Assembly: GCF_001945445.1 (NCBI RefSeq) | Contig: NZ_MSXW01000061.1 | Location: 255,346-319,345 of the forward strand | DNA length: 64,000 bases | Direction: 5' to 3' | Source: Pseudomonas sp. PA27(2017) | GTDB taxonomy: Bacteria; Pseudomonadota; Gammaproteobacteria; Pseudomonadales; Pseudomonadaceae | In this document: positions 17,512-26,006 of the stretch, piece by piece | Position numbering within the stretch: position 1 is the first letter of the stretch | Layout: each line of letters opens with the position of its first letter | The notes under the pieces: model-generated | What the model was told of the DNA's origin: nothing | Database searches by the model: none | What the model saw: the letters and a program-made list of their open reading frames with translations, nothing else | Made by a program: the position numbers and the translations under genes

Positions 17512-18645
17512 TTAACCCACCTTGACCACGTGAGGCTGCTGGGCGCGATCATGGCCCGGCAGCATGTCCAGATCACGGCTCACCAGCAGCAGCACCTGGG
17601 CCGAGGCGTCGGCGACCTGGGCCTTGTAGGCACTGATCGAGCGCGAGAAGGCGTTGTAGATGATCACCGCGGGAATCGCCGCGACCAGACCCAGCGCTGT
17701 GGCCAGCAGGGCTTCGGCGATGCCGGGGGCGACCACCGCAAGGTTGGTGGTCTGGGTTTTGGCGATGCCGATGAAGCTGTTCATGATGCCCCAAACGGTA
17801 CCGAACAGGCCCACGAAGGGCGCGGTGGAACCGATGGTGGCGAGCACGCCGGTGCCCTTGCTCATGTCACGACCGCAAGCGCCGACCAGGCGTTCGAGGC
17901 GGAAGCTGACGCGCTCCTTGATGCCTTCCTTCTCGCGGCTGGTGGCCGAGAGTTTCAGTTCTTCGCGGGCGTCCTCGATGAGGATTTCACTGAAGCTGTG
18001 CTTGGCGCGGGCTTGATCACTGGCCTGGGCCAGGTTGCGCGCGCCCTTGAGCTCGACGATCTCGCGGCGCAGGCGGCGGCGTGCGGTCACCAGCTCGATG
18101 GTCTTGGCGATCCAGATGGTCCAGGTGAGGATCGAGGCCAGCACCAGGCCGATCATCACGCTTTTCACGACCACGTCGGCGCCCTGGTACATGCCCCACG
18201 GCGACAGGTCGTGGAAGGCTTGCTCGGCTTCGACGGCGGCGTCGTTGTCAGCGGCGAATTTCTCGAGAGAGCTGCTGAATTCGCGAAGCTTGTCGATGGT
18301 TTCCTGAGACGCGCCCTTTTCCAGAAGGAATTGGTCGCGAGTCTGATTCACTTGCTCAGGTGTGGCATCGGGGCCGAGCGCATCGATTCTGGCCTGCATT
18401 TCTTCTACAAGGCCTGGGTCGACTGCTGGTACGGCCGGCGGCGCATCGGATTGTGCGGACGGTTGCTGGGCGCTGGTGCCGGCAGCGGTTTGAGCGCTGG
18501 ACGCAGGTTGCGCCGGCGCCGACTGATCAGCAAAGCCCGCGATTGGGGCCAGTATCAGGCTGAGCAGCAGGGCAAGAGAGGCGCCGAGGCGTTGCGGCCG
18601 TGCGGCGACGTTGGTTGGCTTGGCGCTATGGGCGATAGAGTTCAT
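17512..18645 (-). CDS. exbB: ExbB proton-channel protein with extended N-terminus
   Basis: 377-residue inner-membrane channel subunit. Residues 1-42 are a signal-type hydrophobic leader. Residues 45-155 form an Ala/Pro/Gln-rich then helical periplasmic segment absent from E. coli ExbB. The MotA/ExbB core with three membrane helices spans 155-365 (ATIGSTAPFVGLFGTVWGIM). The extra N-terminal part also occurs in P. putida-type ExbB, so it is a lineage trait rather than a fusion error. Expected to power siderophore uptake. I see no convincing Fur box upstream. Confidence 0.92.
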   Translation of the reverse strand: MNSIAHSAKPTNVAARPQRLGASLALLLSLILAPIAGFADQSAPAQPASSAQTAAGTSAQQPSAQSDAPPAVPAVDPGLVEEMQARIDALGPDATPEQVNQTRDQFLLEKGASQETIDKLREFSSSLEKFAADNDAAVEAEQAFHDLSPWGMYQGADVVVKSVMIGLVLASILTWTIWIAKTIELVTARRRLRREIVELKGARNLAQASDQARAKHSFSEILIEDAREELKLSATSREKEGIKERVSFRLERLVGACGRDMSKGTGVLATIGSTAPFVGLFGTVWGIMNSFIGIAKTQTTNLAVVAPGIAEALLATALGLVAAIPAVIIYNAFSRSISAYKAQVADASAQVLLLVSRDLDMLPGHDRAQQPHVVKVG

Positions 18646-18812
18646 GCTTGCCGGACCTAAATGTGAGGGCGGTGACCTGCGCTGCCATGGGGCGGCGCGG
18701 AAAAAAAGGCTAAACATTATTGCAAGTAATTCTTGTTCATGAAAGCGTTAGTGTAACTTTATTACGTTTGTGAGTGCTTTTTTGAGTGCTTGCCAGGCTG
18801 AGAGAGGATCGG

Positions 18813-19670
18813 ATGAGCAAAGTTGCGAGGGTGCTGATCGCCGGTTGCGGTGATGTGGGTGGTCGGCTGGCCGTGCGCCTGCATGGCGCGGGCTGGGAGG
18901 TCTATGGCATGCGCCGCAGCGTGTCCGAATTGCCCGAAGGCATCGTGCCGGTAGCCGGTGATCTGCACCACGCCGATTGCCCCGACCAATGGCCCCGCAC
19001 AGAGCTGGACTATCTGGTGTACAGCGCCGCTGCCACCCAGCATGACGAAGCGGGCTATCGCCAGGCTTACGTCGATGGGCTGCGCCACGTGCTGGGCTGG
19101 TTGCAGGCCCGCGGACAGCTTCCCAAGCGGCTGCTGTTCGTCTCCAGCAGTGGGGTCTACGGTCAGGCGGGGGGGGAGTGGGTCGACGAGACGTCGGCAG
19201 CCGAGGCGCAGGGCTATTCGGGGCGGATCATGCGCGAGGCCGAGCAGGTGGCCTGGAGCAGCGGTGTACCCGCTACCGTGGTACGCCTGACGGGTATCTA
19301 CGGGCCGGGTCGTGAATGGCTGCTCAAGCAGGTGCGTATGGGCTATCGGGTGTCGGTCGAGCCGCCACTGTTCGGCAATCGCATTCATGCTGATGACGCC
19401 GCCGGTCTGCTGGCCTTTCTGCTGCAGGCCGATCTGGCGGGCAAAGCGCTGGACGATTGCTACATCGGCGTGGACGACGAGCCGGCGCCGCTGCATGAGG
19501 TGGTCGGCTGGCTACGTGAACAGCTCGGGGTCGAACACTGGGCCGAGGATTCGGCAGTGCGCCGCTCCGGCAGCAAGCGCTGCAGCAACGCACGGGCCCG
19601 GGCGCTGGGCTGGGTGCCGCAATACCCCAGCTATCGCGAGGGCTATGCCGCCGTATTGCGGGAACGCTGA
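18813..19670 (+). CDS. NAD(P)-dependent epimerase/dehydratase-like protein
   Basis: Extended short-chain dehydrogenase fold of the YeeZ/NAD-epimerase type, 285 aa. Rossmann glycine motif GCGDVGGRL near residue 10, then a catalytic-region pattern SSSGVYGQ near residue 110 with the Tyr. The second Lys of the classical YxxxK triad is not obvious, so enzyme activity is uncertain. The ATG at 18813 has AGAGAGGA upstream. Transcribed divergently from exbB. Substrate is unknown. Confidence 0.8.
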   Translation: MSKVARVLIAGCGDVGGRLAVRLHGAGWEVYGMRRSVSELPEGIVPVAGDLHHADCPDQWPRTELDYLVYSAAATQHDEAGYRQAYVDGLRHVLGWLQARGQLPKRLLFVSSSGVYGQAGGEWVDETSAAEAQGYSGRIMREAEQVAWSSGVPATVVRLTGIYGPGREWLLKQVRMGYRVSVEPPLFGNRIHADDAAGLLAFLLQADLAGKALDDCYIGVDDEPAPLHEVVGWLREQLGVEHWAEDSAVRRSGSKRCSNARARALGWVPQYPSYREGYAAVLRER

Positions 19671-19710
19671 AGGGAGCGCCCGGAGCCGGCGCTCCGGGCT
19701 CGCGGCAAGG

Positions 19711-20091
19711 TCAGTCGATGACCAGAATGCCGTCCATTTCCACCTGGGCGCCTTTTGGCAGGGCGGCCACGCCAATGGCGGCGCGCGCCGGATAGGGCTG
19801 CTGGAAGTAGCGGCCCATCACTTCGTTGACGGTGGCGAAGTGGGAGAGGTCGGTGAGGAAGATGTTCAGCTTGACCACGTCCTTGAACGAACCGCCGGCG
19901 GCCTCGATCACCGACTTGAGGTTCTCGAAGACCTGCACGGTCTGCGCTTCGAAGCCTTCAACCAGTTCCATGGTCTTGGGATCCAGCGGGATCTGCCCGG
20001 ACAGGTAGACGGTGTTGCCGGCCTTGATGGCCTGGGAATAGGTGCCGATGGCGGCTGGGGCCTTGTCGCTGTTGATGACGCTCTTGCTCAT
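19711..20091 (-). CDS. ridA: RidA-family reactive enamine/imine deaminase
   Basis: 126-residue trimeric cytosolic protein that hydrolyses 2-aminoacrylate and similar reactive intermediates of PLP enzymes. The conserved Arg (YPARAAIGV, near 104) and Glu (VEMDGIL, near 119) that hold the substrate carboxylate are present, as is the N-terminal DKAPAAIGTYSQA motif. RBS AAGGAG precedes the ATG. It lies downstream of spoT on the same strand with a 292-base spacer, so it probably has its own promoter. Confidence 0.93.
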   Translation of the reverse strand: MSKSVINSDKAPAAIGTYSQAIKAGNTVYLSGQIPLDPKTMELVEGFEAQTVQVFENLKSVIEAAGGSFKDVVKLNIFLTDLSHFATVNEVMGRYFQQPYPARAAIGVAALPKGAQVEMDGILVID

Positions 20092-20341
20092 GGAGAACTC
20101 CTTGATAGGGCAGCCTCAGGCTGCAAGACGAACGCAGGCAGGCTACAGGCTGGCGTTCGCCGCCTCAAGCCAAGACCCGCGTCGTTGCGTCTTTTGGATA
20201 GGCGATGACGCTTCCAGGTAGTCATAAGAATCTGATCATGATCTTTCAGGCCAGATCGTCGATTTTGGCAGCTAAGCGGCGGGGCGGCCGGGCGCTCCCA
20301 CAGTAGATCGGCGAACGGCAGCTTCTGCCTTGTAGTTGCCG

Positions 20342-20357
20342 CTTTATGCGCATAAAG
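20342..20357. promoter_or_regulatory. Perfect 16-bp palindrome between spoT and ridA
   Basis: CTTTATGCGCATAAAG is an exact inverted repeat 26 bases after the spoT stop and 250 bases before ridA. It lacks a loop or U run and therefore looks like a protein-binding site rather than a terminator. No regulator gene is adjacent. Role unknown. Confidence 0.35.
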
Positions 20358-20383
20358 ATCGTTGAGGTGAGTTATGCGGCGCG

Positions 20384-22492
20384 TCAGGCTTTCATGCGGG
20401 TGATGCGCATGACGCCGGGCAGGGTACGCAGCTTCTTGATCACCCGTGCCAGGTGCACGCGGTCATGTACGCTGACCACCAGTTGGACGACGCTGACGCG
20501 GCCGTCGCGCTCGTCCATGCTGATCTTCTCGATGTTGCCATCGGCGGCATTGACGCTGCCGGCCAGCAGCGCGATGAGGCCGCGCTGGTGCTCCAGTTCG
20601 ACGCGCAGTTCGACGTTGAATTCGCCCGTGACATCCTTGGCCCAGGCCAGCTGGATGCATTTCTCCGGGTTGTGGCGTACTTCGCTGATGTTCCGGCAGG
20701 TGTCCATGTGCACCACCATGCCCTTGCCCGCCGAAAGGTGGCCGACGATCGGGTCGCCCGGGATCGGCGTGCAGCACTTGGCGTAGCTGAGCACCAGGCC
20801 CTCGGTGCCGCGAATCGCCAGGGGGCCTTCGGCGTTGGGCAGTTCCTCACCGTCACTGGCCAGCAGGCGGCGCGCCACCACGTAAGCCATGCGGTTGCCC
20901 AGGCCGATGTCTTCGAGCAGGTCGTCGAAGGTTTCCAGGCGGTATTCGTTGAGCACGGCCAACTGGCGTTCGGCGGGTACTTTGTCGAGATGGCTCTCGA
21001 AACTCGCCAGTACCTTGTTGAGCAGGCGCTCGCCGAGGTTCACCGATTCCGAGCGGCGCTGCAGCTTGAGTGCGTGGCGGATATGGGTGCGCGCCTTGCC
21101 GGTGACCACGAAGTTCAGCCAGGCCGGGTTGGGGCGAGCGCCCGGCGCGCTGACGATCTCCACCGTGGAACCGCTTTCCAGGGCCTGGGACAGCGGCGCC
21201 AGGCGGCGGTTGATGCGGCAGGCAATGCAGGTATTGCCGACGTCGGTGTGCACTGCGTAGGCGAAGTCCACGGCCGTGGAGCCTTTTGGCAGCTCCATGA
21301 TGCGACCTTTGGGCGTGAACACGTAGACCTCGTCCGGGAACAGGTCGATCTTCACGCTCTCGATGAATTCCAGCGAGTTGCCGGCGCGCTGCTGCAACTC
21401 CAGCACGCCCTTGACCCACTGGCGGGCGCGGGCGTGGTTGCCCTTGGGCAGCTCGTCCTCGCTGGACTTGTACAGCCAGTGTGCGGCGATGCCGTTGTTG
21501 GCCATCTCTTCCATTTCGCGGGTGCGGATCTGGATCTCGATGGGCACGCCATGCATGCCGAACAACGTGGTGTGCAGCGACTGGTAGCCGTTGGCCTTGG
21601 GAATCGCTATGTAGTCCTTGAAGCGCCCCGGCAGCGGCTTGTACAGGTTGTGCACGGCGCCGAGCACGCGGTAGCAGGTGTCGACCTTGTCGACCACGAT
21701 GCGAAAGGCATAGACGTCCATGATCTCGTTGAACGACTTACGCTTGCCGCGCATCTTCTGGTAGATGCTGTACAGGTGCTTCTCGCGGCCTACCACTTCG
21801 CCGCTCAGGCCTTCGCGTTCGAGGCAGTGCAGCAGCGATTCCTCGATGCGCGTGACGATTTCCTTGCGGTTGCCACGGGCGCGGCGCACTGCGGCGCGGA
21901 TGCGCTCGGAACGCATCGGGTGCATGGCCTTGAAGCCCAGGTCTTCGAATTCCACGCGCATGCTGTGCATGCCCAGCCGGTTGGCGATGGGCGCGTAGAT
22001 CTCCAGGGTTTCCTTGGCGATGCGCCGACGTTTCTCGCCGGACAGCACTTCCAGAGTGCGCATGTTGTGCAGGCGGTCGGCCAGCTTGACCAGGATCACG
22101 CGGATGTCGCGCGCCATGGCCATGGCCATCTTCTGGAAGTTCTCGGCCTGCGCCTCGGCCTTGGTCTCGAAGTTCATCTGGGTCAGCTTGCTGACCCCAT
22201 CCACCAGCTCTGCCACGGACTCGCCGAACTGCGCGTGCAGGGCTTCCTTGGCGATGCCGGTGTCTTCGATCACGTCGTGCAGCATGGCGGCCATCAGGCT
22301 CTGATGATCCATGTGCATGTCGGCGAGGATGCTGGCCACGGCCAGCGGATGGGTCACGTAGGCCTCACCGCTGCGGCGGCGTTGCCCGTCGTGCGCCTGT
22401 TCGGCGTAGAAGTAGGCGCGACGAACGAGGTTGACCTGTTCGTCGCCCAGGTAGCCCGAAAGCCTGTCGGCGAGGGCGTCTATGCTCGGCAT
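20384..22492 (-). CDS. spoT: Bifunctional (p)ppGpp synthetase/hydrolase SpoT
   Basis: 702-residue stringent-response enzyme that degrades and, weakly, makes (p)ppGpp. Domains: HD hydrolase (about 20-180, with the metal-binding HD in AAMLHDVIEDTG near 68), RelA/SpoT synthetase (about 235-345), TGS (about 385-445), helical and zinc-finger region, and C-terminal ACT (about 625-700). The hydrolase motif is intact, so the protein should be an active SpoT rather than a RelA. It follows rpoZ by 60 bases in the order conserved across gammaproteobacteria. Confidence 0.96.
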   Translation of the reverse strand: MPSIDALADRLSGYLGDEQVNLVRRAYFYAEQAHDGQRRRSGEAYVTHPLAVASILADMHMDHQSLMAAMLHDVIEDTGIAKEALHAQFGESVAELVDGVSKLTQMNFETKAEAQAENFQKMAMAMARDIRVILVKLADRLHNMRTLEVLSGEKRRRIAKETLEIYAPIANRLGMHSMRVEFEDLGFKAMHPMRSERIRAAVRRARGNRKEIVTRIEESLLHCLEREGLSGEVVGREKHLYSIYQKMRGKRKSFNEIMDVYAFRIVVDKVDTCYRVLGAVHNLYKPLPGRFKDYIAIPKANGYQSLHTTLFGMHGVPIEIQIRTREMEEMANNGIAAHWLYKSSEDELPKGNHARARQWVKGVLELQQRAGNSLEFIESVKIDLFPDEVYVFTPKGRIMELPKGSTAVDFAYAVHTDVGNTCIACRINRRLAPLSQALESGSTVEIVSAPGARPNPAWLNFVVTGKARTHIRHALKLQRRSESVNLGERLLNKVLASFESHLDKVPAERQLAVLNEYRLETFDDLLEDIGLGNRMAYVVARRLLASDGEELPNAEGPLAIRGTEGLVLSYAKCCTPIPGDPIVGHLSAGKGMVVHMDTCRNISEVRHNPEKCIQLAWAKDVTGEFNVELRVELEHQRGLIALLAGSVNAADGNIEKISMDERDGRVSVVQLVVSVHDRVHLARVIKKLRTLPGVMRITRMKA

Positions 22493-22552
22493 GGGAGGCT
22501 CCCCTGCCGTGCATTGTGCACCTGCGACGTACGCTTTCGACCCGGCATAGGC

Positions 22553-22816
22553 TTACAGAGGCTCGTTCGCCTCTTCCTCGAAGGCTGCGAACAGCGGTTC
22601 TTCTTCGATGATGTCTTCCTGGGCGACGATCTCGGCGTCTACCAGGCCGCTGGCGATTTCACGCAGGGCGACCACGGTTGGCTTGTCGTTTTCCCACGCC
22701 ACTTTCGGCTCTTTGCCGCCGGTTGCGATTTGACGAGCGCGCTTGGTGGCGAGCATGACCAGCTCGAAGCGGTTATCGACGTTGTCCAGGCAGTCTTCAA
22801 CGGTAACGCGGGCCAT
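22553..22816 (-). CDS. rpoZ: RNA polymerase omega subunit
   Basis: 87-residue small subunit that helps RNA polymerase assembly and forms part of a ppGpp site. The conserved N-terminus MARVTVEDCL, the NRFELVMLATKRARQI helix and an acidic tail are all present. It lies between gmk and spoT, the standard order; 177 bases separate it from gmk, enough for its own promoter. Confidence 0.96.
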   Translation of the reverse strand: MARVTVEDCLDNVDNRFELVMLATKRARQIATGGKEPKVAWENDKPTVVALREIASGLVDAEIVAQEDIIEEEPLFAAFEEEANEPL

Positions 22817-22993
22817 GGTGTTCCTCGTAGCGAATGCAAATTTAGCTGGGCCCGAATGGGCGAGCGGACTGAATAGTCTAGAAAAACGCCAGCATTAAGG
22901 GAAGCGAAACTCGCCGAGAGGCACGAGTTCGCGACGCAGAAAGGGGTTTTCGCGGCCTGAAAGGGCGGTTTTGCGCCGCCCATCGGCTTCGCG

Positions 22994-23614
22994 TCAGGCC
23001 AGCAGCTCGCTCAGCAGCCCGGCGTGGCGCTGTTGTTGTGCAGACTGCAGCAGCTGGTTGGCGCGGAAAACGGCTTTCAGATCGCTGAGCGCGTGGCTGA
23101 AATCATCGTTGATCACCAGGTAGTCGTATTCGACGTAATGGCTCATCTCGCTGACCGCTTCGCGCATGCGTTGCTCGATTACTTCGCCGCTGTCCTGGCC
23201 GCGGCCGGTCAGGCGATGACGCAGCGCTTCGAGGGTTGGCGGCAGGATGAAGATCGACTTGGCCTGGGGCATCAGGCGACGCACCTGCTGCGCGCCCTGC
23301 CAGTCGATCTCCAGAATCAGGTCGATGCCTTCGGCGAGGGTCTTTTCCAGCGCGCGCTGCGACGTGCCGTAGTAATTGCCGAATACCTGGGCATGCTCCA
23401 GGAATTCGCTACGCTCGAGCATGGCGGTGAACTGCGTGTGATCCACGAAGTGATAATGCACGCCGTCCTGCTCGCCCGGGCGCATGCCGCGGGTGGTGTG
23501 CGATACGGACACGCGAATCAGCGGTTCGCTGTCGATCAGCGCTTTCACCAGGCTGCTCTTGCCGGCGCCCGATGGGGCGGAAATGATGTACAGCGTGCCG
23601 CTGGTGGTGCTCAT
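22994..23614 (-). CDS. gmk: Guanylate kinase
   Basis: 206-residue cytosolic kinase converting GMP to GDP with ATP. P-loop SAPSGAGKSSL at residues 11-21, GMP-binding motif TTRGMRPGE near 45, and the mobile lid residues follow. The ATG at 23614 (MSTTSGTLYI) gives the family length; the open frame extends 34 codons upstream without matching character. Its nucleotide role complements the neighbouring (p)ppGpp genes. Confidence 0.95.
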   Translation of the reverse strand: MSTTSGTLYIISAPSGAGKSSLVKALIDSEPLIRVSVSHTTRGMRPGEQDGVHYHFVDHTQFTAMLERSEFLEHAQVFGNYYGTSQRALEKTLAEGIDLILEIDWQGAQQVRRLMPQAKSIFILPPTLEALRHRLTGRGQDSGEVIEQRMREAVSEMSHYVEYDYLVINDDFSHALSDLKAVFRANQLLQSAQQQRHAGLLSELLA

Positions 23615-23723
23615 GGATCTGTCCTGAAACGTTGGAGTCGGGAAGGCGCGTGGTCGGGGCCGGGCGCCGCTGTCTGGCTGTGTGCTGCGCCGCGATGGCA
23701 GCGCGGCTGTTTTCAACAGCTTG

Positions 23724-24587
23724 CTATTCGATGTTCTGAACCTGCTCGCGCATCTGCTCGATCAGCACCTTGAGGTTGACCGCCGCCTGGGTGCTGCGCG
23801 GGTCGAACGCCTTGGAGCCGAGGGTGTTGGCTTCGCGGTTGAGTTCCTGCATCAGGAAGTCCAGGCGGCGCCCGGCCGCGCCGCCGGCCTTGAGTACGCG
23901 GCGCACTTCGGTAACGTGAGTGCTCAGGCGATCCAGCTCCTCGGCGACGTCGCTCTTCTGGGCGAGCATCACCAGCTCCTGCTCCAGGCGCTGCGGGTCG
24001 AGTTCGGCCTGCATTTCGCGGCAGCGCTCGATGATCTTCTGGCGCTGGGCCTCGAGCATCTGCGGCACCAGCTCGCGCAGGGCGGCGACTTCCTCGAGCA
24101 TGCTGTCGAGGCGCTCGTTGAGCAGCTTGGCCAGCTCGGCGCCTTCGCGGCCGCGGCCATTCTTCAGTTCGTCGAGGGCATTGCCGAACAGCTCCAGCGC
24201 AGCTTTGTTCAGCGCTTGAGGGTCGCTGCTATCGGCAACCAGTACGCCGGGCCAGCCGAGCACTTCCAGAGGGTTCAGCGGCGCGGGTTGCTTGATCAGC
24301 GCGGCGACGCTCTCGGCGGCGGCGATCAGCTGGGTAGCCTTGTCGCGGTCGACCTGCAGCGGTTTGCCGGCACTGTCTTCGGTAAAGCGCAGGGTGCATT
24401 CCACCTTGCCGCGCGACAAACCCTGACGCAGCGCTTCGCGCACCGCGCCTTCGAGATCGCGGAAGGCTTCCGGCAGGCGCAGGTGGGGTTCGAGGTAGCG
24501 GTGGTTGACCGAGCGCAGCTCCCAGCTCAGGGTGCCATTGGCACCTGCCTGCTCGGTGCGGGCGAAGGCCGTCATGCTGTGGATCAT
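23724..24587 (-). CDS. yicC: YicC-family endoribonuclease
   Basis: 287-residue cytosolic protein of the YicC/YloC family. The N-terminal region (IHSMTAFARTE, then WELRSVNHRYLE) and the C-terminal DUF1732 part (RRLDFLMQELNREANTLGSK) are both intact. Members have been shown to have RNase activity and to affect small-RNA turnover. The ATG at 24587 is chosen over an extended frame upstream to 24701. Divergent from rph with a 163-base spacer, a conserved gene pair in Pseudomonas. Confidence 0.92.
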   Translation of the reverse strand: MIHSMTAFARTEQAGANGTLSWELRSVNHRYLEPHLRLPEAFRDLEGAVREALRQGLSRGKVECTLRFTEDSAGKPLQVDRDKATQLIAAAESVAALIKQPAPLNPLEVLGWPGVLVADSSDPQALNKAALELFGNALDELKNGRGREGAELAKLLNERLDSMLEEVAALRELVPQMLEAQRQKIIERCREMQAELDPQRLEQELVMLAQKSDVAEELDRLSTHVTEVRRVLKAGGAAGRRLDFLMQELNREANTLGSKAFDPRSTQAAVNLKVLIEQMREQVQNIE

Positions 24588-24750
24588 GCTGCTTACCTCG
24601 GCTTGCTGTAGGGCAAAGGCTGCGATTGTAGCGCACCGCGTCGTTGGCTCCCAAACCCCGTGCGGCGCCATCGGGCGGTCGCGGTCGCGGCGCGGTGGCA
24701 AGAGCCCCTATAATGCGCGGCAGATTCTACTTGAGAGCAGGTATTTGTTG

Positions 24751-25473
24751 ATGAAACGTCCCAGTGGCCGCGCCGCCGATCAGTTGCGCTCGATCCGCAT
24801 CACCCGCAACTACACCAAGCACGCCGAGGGTTCGGTACTGGTCGAGTTCGGCGACACCAAGGTGATCTGCACCGTCAGCGTCGAGCAGGGCGTACCGCGC
24901 TTTCTGAAGGGCCAAGGCCAGGGCTGGGTAACTGCCGAGTACGGCATGCTGCCGCGTGCCACCGGCGACCGTAATCAGCGTGAGGCCAGCAAGGGCAAGC
25001 AGGGCGGTCGCACCCTGGAAATCCAGCGTCTGATCGGCCGCTCGCTGCGCGCCGCACTGGACATGAGCAAGCTAGGCGAGAACACCCTGTACGTCGACTG
25101 CGACGTGATCCAGGCCGACGGCGGCACTCGCACCGCGTCGATCACCGGCGCCATGGTGGCTCTGGTCGATGCCCTGAAAGTGATGAAGAAGCGTGGCGGC
25201 CTGAAAGGCGGCGACCCGCTCAAACAGATGATCGCCGCCGTTTCCGTCGGCATCTATCAGGGTGAGCCGGTGCTGGACTTGGATTACCTGGAAGACTCTG
25301 CCGCCGAGACCGACCTCAACGTGGTGATGACCAGCACCGGTGGTTTCATCGAGGTGCAGGGCACCGCCGAAGGCGCGCCGTTCCAGCCTGCCGAGCTGAA
25401 TGCCATGCTGGCCCTGGCGCAGCAGGGCATGGGCGAGTTGTTCGCCCTGCAGCAGGCTGCGCTGGCCGAGTGA
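24751..25473 (+). CDS. rph: Ribonuclease PH
   Basis: 240-residue phosphorolytic 3'-5' exoribonuclease that trims tRNA 3' ends. RPSGR near the N-terminus, the phosphate-binding RTxxI-type segments (GGRTLEIQRLIGRSLR) and the metal-site Asp residues (CDVIQADGGTRTASI) are present. Full length, so unlike the frameshifted copy in E. coli K-12 it should be functional. Start ATG follows GAGAGCAGG. Read divergently from yicC. Confidence 0.96.
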   Translation: MKRPSGRAADQLRSIRITRNYTKHAEGSVLVEFGDTKVICTVSVEQGVPRFLKGQGQGWVTAEYGMLPRATGDRNQREASKGKQGGRTLEIQRLIGRSLRAALDMSKLGENTLYVDCDVIQADGGTRTASITGAMVALVDALKVMKKRGGLKGGDPLKQMIAAVSVGIYQGEPVLDLDYLEDSAAETDLNVVMTSTGGFIEVQGTAEGAPFQPAELNAMLALAQQGMGELFALQQAALAE

Positions 25474-25496
25474 TGTTTCGCTGACCGAGGAGAGCC

Positions 25497-25874
25497 GTGA
25501 TGGATGAGCATAACGCCGTAACGCCTGCTGACGAGCCCGATCGGGATGCGCGCCAGTGGGCGATGATCTGCCACTTCGCGGCCGCCCTCGGCTTCGTGTT
25601 CCCCTTTGGCAACCTAATCGGCCCGCTGGTGGTCTGGCAGGTGAAGAAGGATTCGCATGCCTTCATCGATGAGCAGGGCAAGGAAGCGCTCAACTTCCAG
25701 CTGACGGTAGCCATCGCCGGCATCGTCTGCCTGCTGCTGATGCTGGTACTCATCGGCTTCCTGCTGATGGGCCTGCTGTGCATCGGCACCGTGGTGCTGA
25801 CCATCATCGGCGGCATCAAGGCAGGCGAGGGCAAGCACTACCGCTACCCGTTCTGCCTCAGGCTGGTGAAATGA
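25497..25874 (+). CDS. DUF4870/Tic20-like small membrane protein
   Basis: 125-residue protein with three predicted membrane helices (about residues 20-40, 65-90 and 90-110). The middle segment FIDEQGKEALNFQLT is the hallmark of DUF4870. The N-terminus is charged (DEPDRDARQWAMICHF). It starts 23 bases after rph and may be co-transcribed. Biochemical function is unknown for the family. A strong terminator follows. Confidence 0.88.
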   Translation: MMDEHNAVTPADEPDRDARQWAMICHFAAALGFVFPFGNLIGPLVVWQVKKDSHAFIDEQGKEALNFQLTVAIAGIVCLLLMLVLIGFLLMGLLCIGTVVLTIIGGIKAGEGKHYRYPFCLRLVK

Positions 25875-25894
25875 TCCTCGCCTGATCGAAGAGA

Positions 25895-25920
25895 AAGCCA
25901 GCAGATTGCTGGCTTTTTTA
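25895..25920 (+). terminator. Intrinsic terminator after rph-DUF4870
   Basis: Stem AAAGCCAGC (25895-25903) pairs with GCTGGCTTT (25909-25917) around a five-base loop and runs into six T. Closes the rph transcript. Confidence 0.9.
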
Positions 25921-26006
25921 TTGAAGTGTAACCAAGTGTTGATTCGCTTTAGGGTGACTTCTAAGCTCTGCCACGAAATCGGCTCACAGCGCTTAAAAGG
26001 ACACCC

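Noticed and set aside
17512..18645. Long N-terminal part of ExbB as a fusion or misassembly
   Set aside because: Extended ExbB proteins with leader and Ala/Pro-rich segment are known in pseudomonads; the frame and ribosome context are normal.
18712..18740. AT-rich stretch upstream of exbB as a Fur box
   Set aside because: Compared with the 19-base Fur consensus it matches poorly on both strands; only a short CAAG/CTTG symmetry is present.
20453..22876. Long open frame antisense to spoT and rpoZ
   Set aside because: Composition typical of antisense GC-rich frames; spoT domains are unambiguous on the other strand.
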